DNA of 64,000 nucleotides from Paraburkholderia sartisoli (GTDB lineage: Bacteria; Pseudomonadota; Gammaproteobacteria; Burkholderiales; Burkholderiaceae), in contig NZ_FNRQ01000006.1 in assembly GCF_900107685.1 (NCBI RefSeq), positions 186,001 to 250,000 on the forward strand, in the 5' to 3' direction. Below, piece after piece: positions 1-7,130 of this stretch. The position numbers were made by a program, and so were the translations under genes. The notes beneath the pieces were generated by a model, which saw only the letters and a program-made list of their open reading frames with translations, made no database searches and was not told where the DNA came from. Position 1 is the first letter of the stretch, and every line of letters starts with the position of its first letter.

Positions 1-105
1 GTGGACCGGCAGCCTGTTATAGTCGGCTGTCAGCTTTACCGGATAAATTCGTTTTTTCGAACCAAAGTTCGGTATATCGAACAACTTTAAACGATAGGTC
101 ACCCG

Positions 106-732
106 ATGGCAAGTTCCGGAACGCGCCGCACGTCGACAGCGTCCCCTCCCGCATCCGCTGCCCAGGCTGCTTCGACGGTTGCGGCCCCCCCGCGCGTGGG
201 CGAGCAGATCCAGCGCCTGCGTGGCGAACGGCGGATGACGCTCGACGATCTCTCCCGCGCGGCGGGCGTATCGAAATCGATGCTGTCGGAAATCGAGCGC
301 GACAAGGCCAATCCTACGATCGCGGTGGCGTGGCGTCTCACGAATGCGCTTGGCGTCAGCCTCGATTCGCTGTTCGCCCAGCAGAAGCCGCCGGAAGCCA
401 TCGCCGTATCCGGACCACACGAAATCCCGACGCTGAGCGGCCACGACAGCCGCTATCAGTTGCGCGTATGGGGACCGATCGAACTCGCGGGCAAGTTCGA
501 GTGGTACGAACTGACGCTGCAACCGGGCGGCGCACTCGTCTCGAACGCACACGAGCCCGGCACGCGCGAACACCTGACGGTGCTGCACGGCACGATCGAA
601 ATCGATGCGGCGGGCACGAGCCGCAGGCTGAAGGCCGCCGACACGGCACGCTACATCGCCGACGAACCGCATGCGATCCGAAACGCAGGAAAAGGCGAGG
701 CAAAAGCCTTGCTGGTGGTGATTCACGGGTGA
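106..732 (+). CDS. XRE-family regulator with C-terminal cupin domain
   Basis: The 208-residue protein is a small-molecule-responsive DNA-binding regulator of the HTH-plus-cupin type. Residues about 31-90 form an XRE/Cro helix-turn-helix (LDDLSRAAGVSKSMLSEIERDKANP in part: the pattern 'SRAAGVSKSMLSEIE' is the recognition region). Residues about 115-206 form a cupin barrel with a conserved 'HEPGTREHLTVLHG' metal or ligand-binding strand. Family members usually repress a neighbouring transporter or catabolic gene. None lies beside it here, because the next gene is an unrelated small protein, so the target is unknown. The ATG at 106 is preceded by an AGG-type ribosome site. The first 30 residues are Ala/Ser/Pro-rich and probably disordered. 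The family assignment is firm and the target is not known. Confidence 0.85.
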   Translation: MASSGTRRTSTASPPASAAQAASTVAAPPRVGEQIQRLRGERRMTLDDLSRAAGVSKSMLSEIERDKANPTIAVAWRLTNALGVSLDSLFAQQKPPEAIAVSGPHEIPTLSGHDSRYQLRVWGPIELAGKFEWYELTLQPGGALVSNAHEPGTREHLTVLHGTIEIDAAGTSRRLKAADTARYIADEPHAIRNAGKGEAKALLVVIHG

Positions 733-817
733 GCCTCCGCGCTCATGCAACGCCTTCACGATAGCGCAGCGGCACCCATCCGGCGCCTCGGCCAGATGGC
801 CGAGGTTGCGCCAACTA

Positions 818-833
818 CTGTATATTTGTACAG
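818..833. promoter_or_regulatory. LexA-type SOS box
   Basis: CTGTATATTTGTACAG is a perfect CTG-N10-CAG LexA palindrome with an AT-rich core. The flanks extend the symmetry to TACTGTA...TACAGTA. It ends 26 bp before the ATG of the small gene at 860 and lies in that gene's promoter. From knowledge of LexA in gamma- and betaproteobacteria, this predicts repression by LexA and induction by DNA damage. Confidence 0.72.
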
Positions 834-859
834 TATAGGCGGATTGACCGGAGCCCAAA

Positions 860-1246
860 ATGAACCACTCGAACGAGCATGACCTCGCCGCGCTGCGCTT
901 CCAGGCCGCCGCGCGCGATCTCGAACACATCGTGCGTCACATCGCTTCACGCTATATCGCGCAGCAGGTACCGCTGACGTGGCGGCTGCTGCACGCAATC
1001 GAAGCGGAGGCGCAGGCCGACCTGGGCTTCGCGAGCCGCCACGACGCGTTTTTGCTGGTGCTGTTTCAGCGACCGGATAACCTGCCGTATCCAGAAACCG
1101 ACGACACGGTGGATTTCGGCGCCTCGAACGCGTTGCCAGCGGTGTTCGCTTTCGCGGTCAATGCCTATGAGAAAGCGCACGCCGCCTCGATGCAGTCCGC
1201 AGGCAAGCGGACGGCGGCAATGCGCCCCAGTGCGTGGGGCGGTTAA
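860..1246 (+). CDS. Hypothetical protein, predicted SOS-regulated
   Basis: This 128-residue soluble protein matches no family I recognise. The first 65 residues are rich in helix-forming and basic residues (for example 'ARDLEHIVRHIASRYIA'). A Pro/Asp-rich middle follows, and the C-terminal tail contains Ala, Met and Arg. There is no signal peptide or membrane segment. The ATG is preceded by GGAG at a good distance. Its distinctive trait is the perfect LexA-type operator at 818-833 in its promoter, so a role in the DNA-damage response is inferred. It is not UmuD, ImuA, SulA or RecX by sequence. It appears monocistronic, because about 225 bp separate it from the next gene. Confidence 0.7.
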   Translation: MNHSNEHDLAALRFQAAARDLEHIVRHIASRYIAQQVPLTWRLLHAIEAEAQADLGFASRHDAFLLVLFQRPDNLPYPETDDTVDFGASNALPAVFAFAVNAYEKAHAASMQSAGKRTAAMRPSAWGG

Positions 1247-1430
1247 GCGAAGGGGATTTCGTCCACCAGGGTTGCGCTGGAGGTCGGCGGGAGCGATGCG
1301 CAATCTGATGGCCGACACATCGCGGAAGGCGGGCTTCTGATTCCGTATGTGGGTGCTGAAGGCGTTCGAAGATCGGCGAGCTTGGGACCATTAGCGGGTT
1401 GACCTTGCGCTTCGCGTCTGGAAAACACCA

Positions 1431-1469
1431 CGTGAATATCCTACTATTCACGCAACTAACGGATATTCA
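1431..1469. promoter_or_regulatory. Compound inverted repeat upstream of recombinase-like gene
   Basis: Two overlapping palindromes lie here. CGTGAATA (1431-1438) and TATTCACG (1445-1452) are perfect 8-bp arms around a 6-bp spacer (TCCTAC), which is the geometry of a tyrosine-recombinase core site. TGAATATCC (1433-1441) and GGATATTCA (1461-1469) form a second 9-bp perfect inverted repeat. The element ends 3 bp before the ATG of the gene at 1473. It could be an autoregulatory operator or a vestigial crossover or dif-like site. Confidence 0.55.
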
Positions 1470-1472
1470 ATC

Positions 1473-2507
1473 ATGGTCGCTTCACCTCCCTCATCACAGC
1501 CACGACAGCATTCGGCCAGCGCCGATCTGTTTGACCAGCAACGCGAAGACTGGCGACGCGACCCTCGCATCGCATTCGACGCCTGGCTCGCAGGTCAGCA
1601 GTTCCGTCGCTCGTCGGCCGATGTGTATCGTGCGCAGTGGGGATTGTTTCTCGACTGGTTGAAAGTTCGTCGCAAGAGCCTCACAACCGTCGACACGCAT
1701 GCCATCGCCGATTTCGTCGCTGGCCTGGATATCCGAAAACCGCAACGGGCCCGCTATTTAAGGCTGATTGAGCGCGTGCTCGATCACGTCCGCGAAATCG
1801 AGCTGGCATCGACCAACCCCGCGCGCTTTATTGCACAGGATGGAGACGCCGCGTGGCGCAATGCCCGTGACAATGAACCCACCGGATTTCTCACTTCGGT
1901 CGAACGATCTCTTCTGGTTGCCCACCTGTTCTCGCCACTCGCTGATCTCTCGGTTGCGGCTCGATGGCGCGAGCGTCGCGACCGCGCGTTGATCGCGGTT
2001 TTTCTCGGTGGGGGACTCAAGACCGGTGAAGCGCGAACATTAACCATTAGTTGCGTGAATCCAGGTTCGCCCTGGGTTCTGGTGGAGGCCGCCAATCCTG
2101 CCTTCACGCGACGCGCCCGGCTCTCGCCGTTCGCCGTGGCCGTCATGGATGCGTGGCTTGCCGAGCGGCGTCTCTCCGAACTGGCCGGCAATCTTGTGTT
2201 TCCGGCTTCGCCTTCGGGACGGCCGATGCACAAGGCGACGATGTTGCGATCGGTCGATGCGCTTATCGATGTCACCGGCATTTCGGACGCGCGAGCGACA
2301 CGCGCCAGTCCACATACGTTGCGCAATACCTACGCGGCCGATCTGTTCGAAGCCGGAGTTGAGCCAGCGCTCGTGGGTCAATGGCTTGGATTCATGCAGC
2401 CCGTCTCGTCCAACCGGCTGCATCGCGCATGGCAAAACTGGATGATCCAGCAGGACGCACCGGCGAACGACATTCCCGATCCGGCTTCATCAACGCGTTC
2501 TGTCTAG
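1473..2507 (+). CDS. Tyrosine-recombinase-fold protein, catalytic residues degenerate
   Basis: The 344-residue protein has the two-domain layout of XerC/phage-integrase proteins. The N-terminal SAM-like core-binding domain spans about residues 30-125 and the catalytic-type domain about 135-325. The box II pattern is intact ('PHTLRNTYAADLFEAGVEP', H281 and R284). Three other key positions are changed. The box I arginine is K183 in 'GGGLKTGEA'. The LGH histidine is F307 in 'QWLGF'. The nucleophilic tyrosine, nine residues after that histidine in XerD-like proteins, is L316. I infer that it binds DNA but cannot form the covalent intermediate. It lies on the far side of kfrA from the replication origin, which suggests a structural, dimer-related or regulatory role in replicon maintenance. 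The start is supported by the upstream inverted repeat and by the ORF length. Confidence 0.8.
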   Translation: MVASPPSSQPRQHSASADLFDQQREDWRRDPRIAFDAWLAGQQFRRSSADVYRAQWGLFLDWLKVRRKSLTTVDTHAIADFVAGLDIRKPQRARYLRLIERVLDHVREIELASTNPARFIAQDGDAAWRNARDNEPTGFLTSVERSLLVAHLFSPLADLSVAARWRERRDRALIAVFLGGGLKTGEARTLTISCVNPGSPWVLVEAANPAFTRRARLSPFAVAVMDAWLAERRLSELAGNLVFPASPSGRPMHKATMLRSVDALIDVTGISDARATRASPHTLRNTYAADLFEAGVEPALVGQWLGFMQPVSSNRLHRAWQNWMIQQDAPANDIPDPASSTRSV

Positions 2508-2550
2508 TCGGCTTGGCCGCCCGTCTGGCCGGGCGCACGCCGATTCAGTA

Positions 2551-2591
2551 TCCTGAAAACCCTCACCCACAGGCTCCCGGAACGGCTCACC
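2551..2591 (-). repeat. Pair of inverted outlying iterons
   Basis: Two copies of the 17-bp origin iteron lie on the minus strand between the convergent 3' ends of the recombinase-like gene and kfrA. They are 2551-2567 (reads GGTGAGGGTTTTCAGGA) and 2575-2591 (reads GGTGAGCCGTTCCGGGA). Their starts are 24 bp apart, close to two helical turns. They sit about 1.7 kb from the main array and in the opposite orientation, so they could serve initiator titration or looping (handcuffing). Confidence 0.8.
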
Positions 2592-2659
2592 TTTACCCGG
2601 CGTCGATCGCACCTCGATCGATCGGTCGAACGTTTGTGTTTTGTCGCCCGATCGGGCTT

Positions 2660-3871
2660 TTAGCTTGTCGCCGAAGCGGGGACCGTCCTGGCGGACAAAA
2701 ACCGCGCCACCGCCTGAAGTCTGGAATCGCCCATACCCGACGAGTGTTCGCATTCCGGACACTGCAACTCGAAACGGTGATCGACCTGTGACAACTCCGG
2801 TTCTCCATCCACGCATTTCGGGCAGCGAAGCGGAAGGGCGACCTGAGCGTCGGCGAGGGTTCCGATCGTGCTCAACTCGTCGGGTGTCAGGCGGCCGGCG
2901 CCGGCCAGCGTACACAGCAAACCGGCAATGGCGGGATCGATGCCTTCCTGCGCACGCAAGGCAGCCACTTCCTTGCTTAGCGCATCGATCTCATCTGACT
3001 GCTCACGAACCTGCGCGTCCAGCCGGTCGCCGCGGGCTTTCGACGAAGCAATCTGCTGAATGAAATCGAATTCCTTGCGGCTCGCGTCGCGCACGCCGGA
3101 CTGATACGTCGCCGCCATGCTGCGCAGCGAGTCGAGCTCGACCAGCATCGGCTTGACCCGGCGCTCGGCTTCGGCGACGGCGTCCTTGATCTGCTGCGCG
3201 TAATGCTCGGTACTCTGTCGCATATCCGCGTGCAGGGTATCAATCCGGTCGCGTAGCCCAGCGTTGGTGGTCTGCTCGATATCGAGGCGTTTGCGAAGCG
3301 CTTCGGTCTCCGCTTCGAGCCGTCGGACCATCGCCTGCAGACTTTCCTGATGCGCCGATCCGTGGGAATTCGCCGCGGCGAGTTCGGTTTCCAGTTCGCG
3401 GATCCGGTTCCATGCGGCATCAGCGCGTATTTCCGCACGCTCGATCGCTTCCTCCGATGCGTCGAGGCGAATTTCCGCCTCGCGCGCTTTTTGTTCAGCC
3501 GCTTCGACCTGGTGCTGCATCGTCGCGCGGTCTTCGTCGAGCGTCGAGCGAGCGTGTGTCATCGCGGCCTGGAACAGCTCGCCCAACAGTTCACCGGCGC
3601 GGTCCTCGAGCGCTTTCGGTATTGCCCCTGCACCGACGCGTACCTTCGATGCGCCTCGAATGCGTTCCCAAAAACTGTCGATGTCTTTTGGAATGTCGCT
3701 CGCGCTGCCTGTCTGGGTCAGTTCACGCACAGTTGCCATCGATGGGCGGATGCCCAGATCGAAAAAGAGTCGCTTACAGGCGTGAAGTGACAGTTCTTGA
3801 CGGCGCGCCCCGTTTGCGCGCATCTGCTCGAGTTCTTGGCGAATCGCCTGGCGTTCTTCATCTGAATTCAT
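2660..3871 (-). CDS. KfrA-like DNA-binding coiled-coil protein with C-terminal zinc ribbon
   Basis: The 403-residue protein has three parts. The N-terminal region (about 10-115) resembles the KfrA_N DNA-binding fold of plasmid KfrA ('IRPSMATVRELTQ...IPKDIDSFWERIR'). The long middle (about 120-325) is a heptad-rich coiled coil full of Glu, Ala, Arg and Gln. The C-terminal part (about 345-380) carries two CxxC pairs, C350/C353 and C371/C374, spaced like a zinc ribbon. KfrA proteins are plasmid-encoded autoregulators that help segregation, which fits the position next to the origin. The zinc ribbon is not part of the KfrA proteins I know. The gene is transcribed away from the iteron region, and the AT-richer segment at 3872-4255 is its promoter side. 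Confidence 0.75.
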   Translation of the reverse strand: MNSDEERQAIRQELEQMRANGARRQELSLHACKRLFFDLGIRPSMATVRELTQTGSASDIPKDIDSFWERIRGASKVRVGAGAIPKALEDRAGELLGELFQAAMTHARSTLDEDRATMQHQVEAAEQKAREAEIRLDASEEAIERAEIRADAAWNRIRELETELAAANSHGSAHQESLQAMVRRLEAETEALRKRLDIEQTTNAGLRDRIDTLHADMRQSTEHYAQQIKDAVAEAERRVKPMLVELDSLRSMAATYQSGVRDASRKEFDFIQQIASSKARGDRLDAQVREQSDEIDALSKEVAALRAQEGIDPAIAGLLCTLAGAGRLTPDELSTIGTLADAQVALPLRCPKCVDGEPELSQVDHRFELQCPECEHSSGMGDSRLQAVARFLSARTVPASATS

Positions 3872-4255
3872 TCATGCCTCGATGGAGCTGCAATCCAGCG
3901 AATCATAACAATTTACGTAGTAAACGATACGAACTTTGATTCTTGACTGGCTAGACAGGTAAACCGTGCGTTCAGCGTTGACTTTACCGCGTGTAGGGGT
4001 CGATGTCGGGGATTTACCGTGAAACAAATCGAAGAATAGTCAATAAGCTTCTGTAAATAAAGGAAATTCTGTCTTCGTCAAAAAATCGGGACTGTTTCAC
4101 GAAGCGGAATGATGGGCGCGGTTTTGACGTCCGGAAATTTTCCGGCGGCACAGCGGGTTCTCGTTGAGAGTAATAGAAGTAAACACCCTTGAACCTAGGT
4201 TAAAAACGTTAACGCCATGGCAAAGCCATACCTGGTAAGGCTTTGCGGGCAGTGA
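3872..4255. other. AT-richer, palindrome-containing segment of the replication origin
   Basis: No gene is seen. The segment lies between the kfrA start and the first iteron and is clearly richer in A/T than the surroundings, for example around 3905-3960, 4021-4085 and 4165-4212. It holds an inverted repeat GTGAAACA (4019-4026) / TGTTTCAC (4093-4100) and a 15-bp palindrome at 4131-4145 (CCGGAAA, T, TTTCCGG). A motif like TTTACCGYG occurs twice (about 3983 and 4013). This is a plausible DNA-unwinding element and the kfrA promoter. I see no strict TTATNCACA DnaA box here. Confidence 0.5.
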
Positions 4256-5588
4256 GGTGAAGCTTTACGGGACAGTTGGTGAGCAATCCCGGGATGCTGC
4301 GGTGATGGGGTTCAGGGAAACGGGTGAGAGGGTTCGGGGCAGTGAGTGAGCGGCTTCGGGAGCCATGCGTCAGACAGGTCATTTCGAGAGGTGAGCTTCT
4401 TCGGGAGCAGATCGGCTGAAACCCCTGCGGCGACCTGAATACAGGACGTAGAAAGCGTAAAAACGGCGGTGAGTATCTGCGGGATGCCCGTTGCCCCCTT
4501 GTTTTGGCTGGTTTTCGGGCCGAAAAAGGCGAGTGGTGAGGCATAACGGGACAGAACGACATATGAAGGTGAGGGTTTTCAGGGCTTGACCGCCGAAATG
4601 CCCCGTTTTGGGCGACCCAGAGCCCTGCGGTGAGCCTTTACGGGACGCGCTGTGATTGCCGGCCGCGGATCGAAGCGGGATTTCAGGTATCAAAGGTGCT
4701 CTGCACGGGTAAAGGTGAGGAGATTCGGGAGATCTGCCGGAGAAAGCGTGGAATCCGATGGCCTTATCGGGGCGGGCAGCGATGGTGAGGTTTTTCAGGA
4801 GCAAGATTAAGTGGGGCATTCGGGTCTGGTGAGACTTTTCAGGAGCTAGTTTGCGGTTACTTACTGGAAACACTGCATTGACGCTGGTTGGTGAGGACAT
4901 CTTTCCGGCATCTCACGATGCAAAGGTGAGGAAATGCGGGAGGTAGATGATTTTCTTCCTTCCAGCGTACCCAAAGCTCGGGTGCAGCCTTTGGGTGAGG
5001 ATTTACGGGAGCGTGGTCGACTGAAGGTACCGGTTGACGAATCAAGGGTAAGTGCCGGTAACGATTGGATATTTTTCAGCGGCTGCCGAAAGGTGAGGCT
5101 TTTCAGGACCTCTCGGTGCCAGCATCGCCCAGCGTCGATCTTGTGCCTTTGGTGAGCTTTTTCAGGAGGGAAAACGCCCGTCTGGATAGCCTGTCGGCTG
5201 GAAATCCCGCGTAAACGGGGCCTCGCGCGTGCCAAAGGTGAGGTTTTTCGGGACCTTTTCCTGCCGGCATCGGTTGATTGAGGCGGATTCGAGAGGCTCT
5301 GGAGGGCATTGCGCGCAAAAAGCCAGGCAATCTCGGCGACCGATGGTGAAAATGGCCGAATGGAGGACGGTCCAGCAGGCTTTCGTGATGCGGAACGCGA
5401 TAACCTGGCGTTCGCCGCTGGTTTTCGCACCCGACGTCGTAAAATTCCGACGACGTTGACCGGTGAGCCGATACGGGAACTGAAATTGAGGCTGGCGGAA
5501 GGCCCAAAACGGAGTGGATTTCGGGACCCGGCGACGGACAACGCTTGCCGTCCTGGGTGCAATCGCGCGGCGGTGAGGACTTACGGGA
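4256..5588 (+). repeat. Iteron array of the replication origin (about 20 direct 17-bp repeats)
   Basis: The consensus is GGTGAG-N3-TTNCGGGA (17 bp), and all copies read on the plus strand. Starts that I read are 4256, 4278, 4301 (one base longer), 4323, 4345, 4390, 4468, 4535, 4568, 4629, 4714, 4784, 4828, 4925, 4994, 5092, 5151, 5237, 5462 and 5572. Degenerate copies lie near 4694, 4811, 4890 and 5512. The first five are spaced 22, 23, 22 and 22 bp, so they lie on one helical face. The remaining gaps are irregular (33-225 bp). The array runs into the promoter of the initiator gene. Iterons are binding sites for plasmid-type Rep proteins, so this is the replication origin. Confidence 0.9.
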
Positions 5589-5620
5589 ACGGTTCGAGGT
5601 GAGGTGCGATTCGTAAACAC

Positions 5621-5640
5621 ACTTCACCGGCAATGGTGAG
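5621..5640. promoter_or_regulatory. Inverted half-iterons in the repA promoter
   Basis: ACTTCACC (5621-5628) faces GGTGAG (5635-5640) across 6 bp, giving inverted copies of the GGTGA half of the iteron. A degenerate direct copy begins at 5598, and a TATAGA hexamer lies at 5649-5654. Iteron plasmids commonly autorepress rep through inverted half-iterons bound by Rep dimers. That role is inferred here. Confidence 0.5.
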
Positions 5641-5707
5641 ATGCGCGCTATAGACGTGCTTCACCGCAGCCGGTATGCTTTCGCCAAATCCCTCCTCGAC
5701 CCGACGC

Positions 5708-7060
5708 ATGGCCACGAAGCGCGCGAAGAAGACTGATGTGGTGAGCCCGAGCTCCGCCGAATTGCGCAAGGCCGTTGAGGCCATTGCCATTCAGCCCAAG
5801 AGCGGCAAGATCACCCTGCTCACCCGGAAGCTGTTCAATGTGCTGCTCGCCGTGGCTCAGCAGGCAGACGAATCCGGCGATACCTATCGCGCGTTATTGT
5901 CCGACATCGTCGCGAATTCTGCGTTCGATTCGAACGATACGGCGCTCGTCAAAGAACATCTGCGGCGGATGGTGTCGGTGCAGGTGGAATGGAGCACGGG
6001 CACCTCGAGTCAGAAGCCGGGCCGCAAGTGGGGCATTTCCACGCTGATCGCGGACGCCGAAATTCTCGAGGATCCGGCCACGCGGCGCGTGTGGGTCGAA
6101 TTCTCGTTTGCGCCGAAAATCAAGAAGAAACTACTCGATCCGGTGCAGTACGCGCGGCTGAGCCTGCAATTCCAGAGCCAGTTGCGCAGCAGCGCGGGTC
6201 TCGCGCTCTATGAAATCTGCGTGCGTTATCTGACGAACCCGAGCCATCTCACGATGCGCGAGGCGTGGGAGTGGTGGCGCCCGATTCTCTCGGGCACGCC
6301 GGATACGGAAGCCGGTGACGAAGCGAAGCGCGAATACAAATATTTCAAGCGCGACTATCTGCGCCCCGCGATTGCCGAAGTGAACGCCGTGACCAACATC
6401 TTCGTCGAGCTGATCGAGCATCGGGAAGGTCGACGCGTCGCTGAAATCCAGTTCCGTGTCACGGAGCGCAAGCAACCGATGCTCGCGCTCGACGAACATC
6501 CGAATGTCTTCGACAGCACGCTCGTCGACCGGATGGTGAAGATCGGCATTCCGCTCAAAGAGGCGCAGACGCTTTACGCCGATAGCGAGGAGAACCGGAT
6601 TCGTGCGGCCCTGCAGATGACCGAGCAGCGCATGCGCAGCTCGACGTTGCCGCCAGTACGCAGCGCCCCGGCGCTCTTCAAGGACGCGCTGAAGAAGGGC
6701 TACGCCCCGCCAGTCGAAGCCCTGCCTTCGGTGGATGGCGTGAAGGGCATCGTCGCGGCCGTGCCGGCGGATGACCTGAAGGCGCGTCTCCTCGGCGAAT
6801 ACTCCGCCTACCGCCGCAAGGAAGCACGCGCGCTGTATGACGAGCAAGGTGAGTCGGAACGGGATGTGGCGCGACAGTCTTTCGAGGAAGACGAACTGCC
6901 GTCGCTGGGCGCGCATATGCGTGATGACTGGCGTCGTCGCGGCCTGGATTCAAAGCTTGCCGAGACCGCATTCTTCGACTGGCTGGCTCGCAAGACGTGG
7001 GGCGATCCCACCGATGGTGACCTGCTCGCCTTTACGCTGAGCCAGTCCCGCGCTGCCTGA
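5708..7060 (+). CDS. repA: Plasmid-type replication initiator protein
   Basis: The 450-residue protein (from the ATG at 5708) is the initiator of the replicon. It has a basic N-terminal tail (MATKRAKK), then a region with the two-winged-helix layout of Rep_3-type initiators (about residues 25-270, with 'LLTRKLFNVLLAVAQQ' and 'FKRDYLRPAIAEVNAVTNI'). A C-terminal extension of about 180 residues follows. The whole resembles the initiators that I recall from Burkholderia secondary chromosomes. It sits just downstream of the iterons and upstream of the convergent parB. An in-frame ATG at 5675 would add 11 residues. Neither start has a clear Shine-Dalgarno sequence, and I prefer 5708 because the basic MATKRAKK start looks native. 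Regulation by self-binding to the inverted half-iterons is inferred. Confidence 0.88.
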   Translation: MATKRAKKTDVVSPSSAELRKAVEAIAIQPKSGKITLLTRKLFNVLLAVAQQADESGDTYRALLSDIVANSAFDSNDTALVKEHLRRMVSVQVEWSTGTSSQKPGRKWGISTLIADAEILEDPATRRVWVEFSFAPKIKKKLLDPVQYARLSLQFQSQLRSSAGLALYEICVRYLTNPSHLTMREAWEWWRPILSGTPDTEAGDEAKREYKYFKRDYLRPAIAEVNAVTNIFVELIEHREGRRVAEIQFRVTERKQPMLALDEHPNVFDSTLVDRMVKIGIPLKEAQTLYADSEENRIRAALQMTEQRMRSSTLPPVRSAPALFKDALKKGYAPPVEALPSVDGVKGIVAAVPADDLKARLLGEYSAYRRKEARALYDEQGESERDVARQSFEEDELPSLGAHMRDDWRRRGLDSKLAETAFFDWLARKTWGDPTDGDLLAFTLSQSRAA

Positions 7061-7130
7061 TCCTGCAGTTTGCCAATGAGGACTGCCCGCCGTGATGGCA
7101 GGCAGCCTCGGGCTTCGGGTGGATCGAGAT

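Noticed and set aside
4256..5588. Possible CRISPR array
   Set aside because: Repeats are 17 bp, degenerate in the middle, irregularly spaced, and next to a Rep gene. There are no cas genes and no uniform spacers, so they are iterons.
4209..5633. Several open frames of 100-233 codons on the minus strand and some on the plus strand across the iteron array
   Set aside because: They exist because the direct repeats lack stop codons in those frames. The translations are repetitive and low-complexity with no family features, and the DNA is explained by the iterons.
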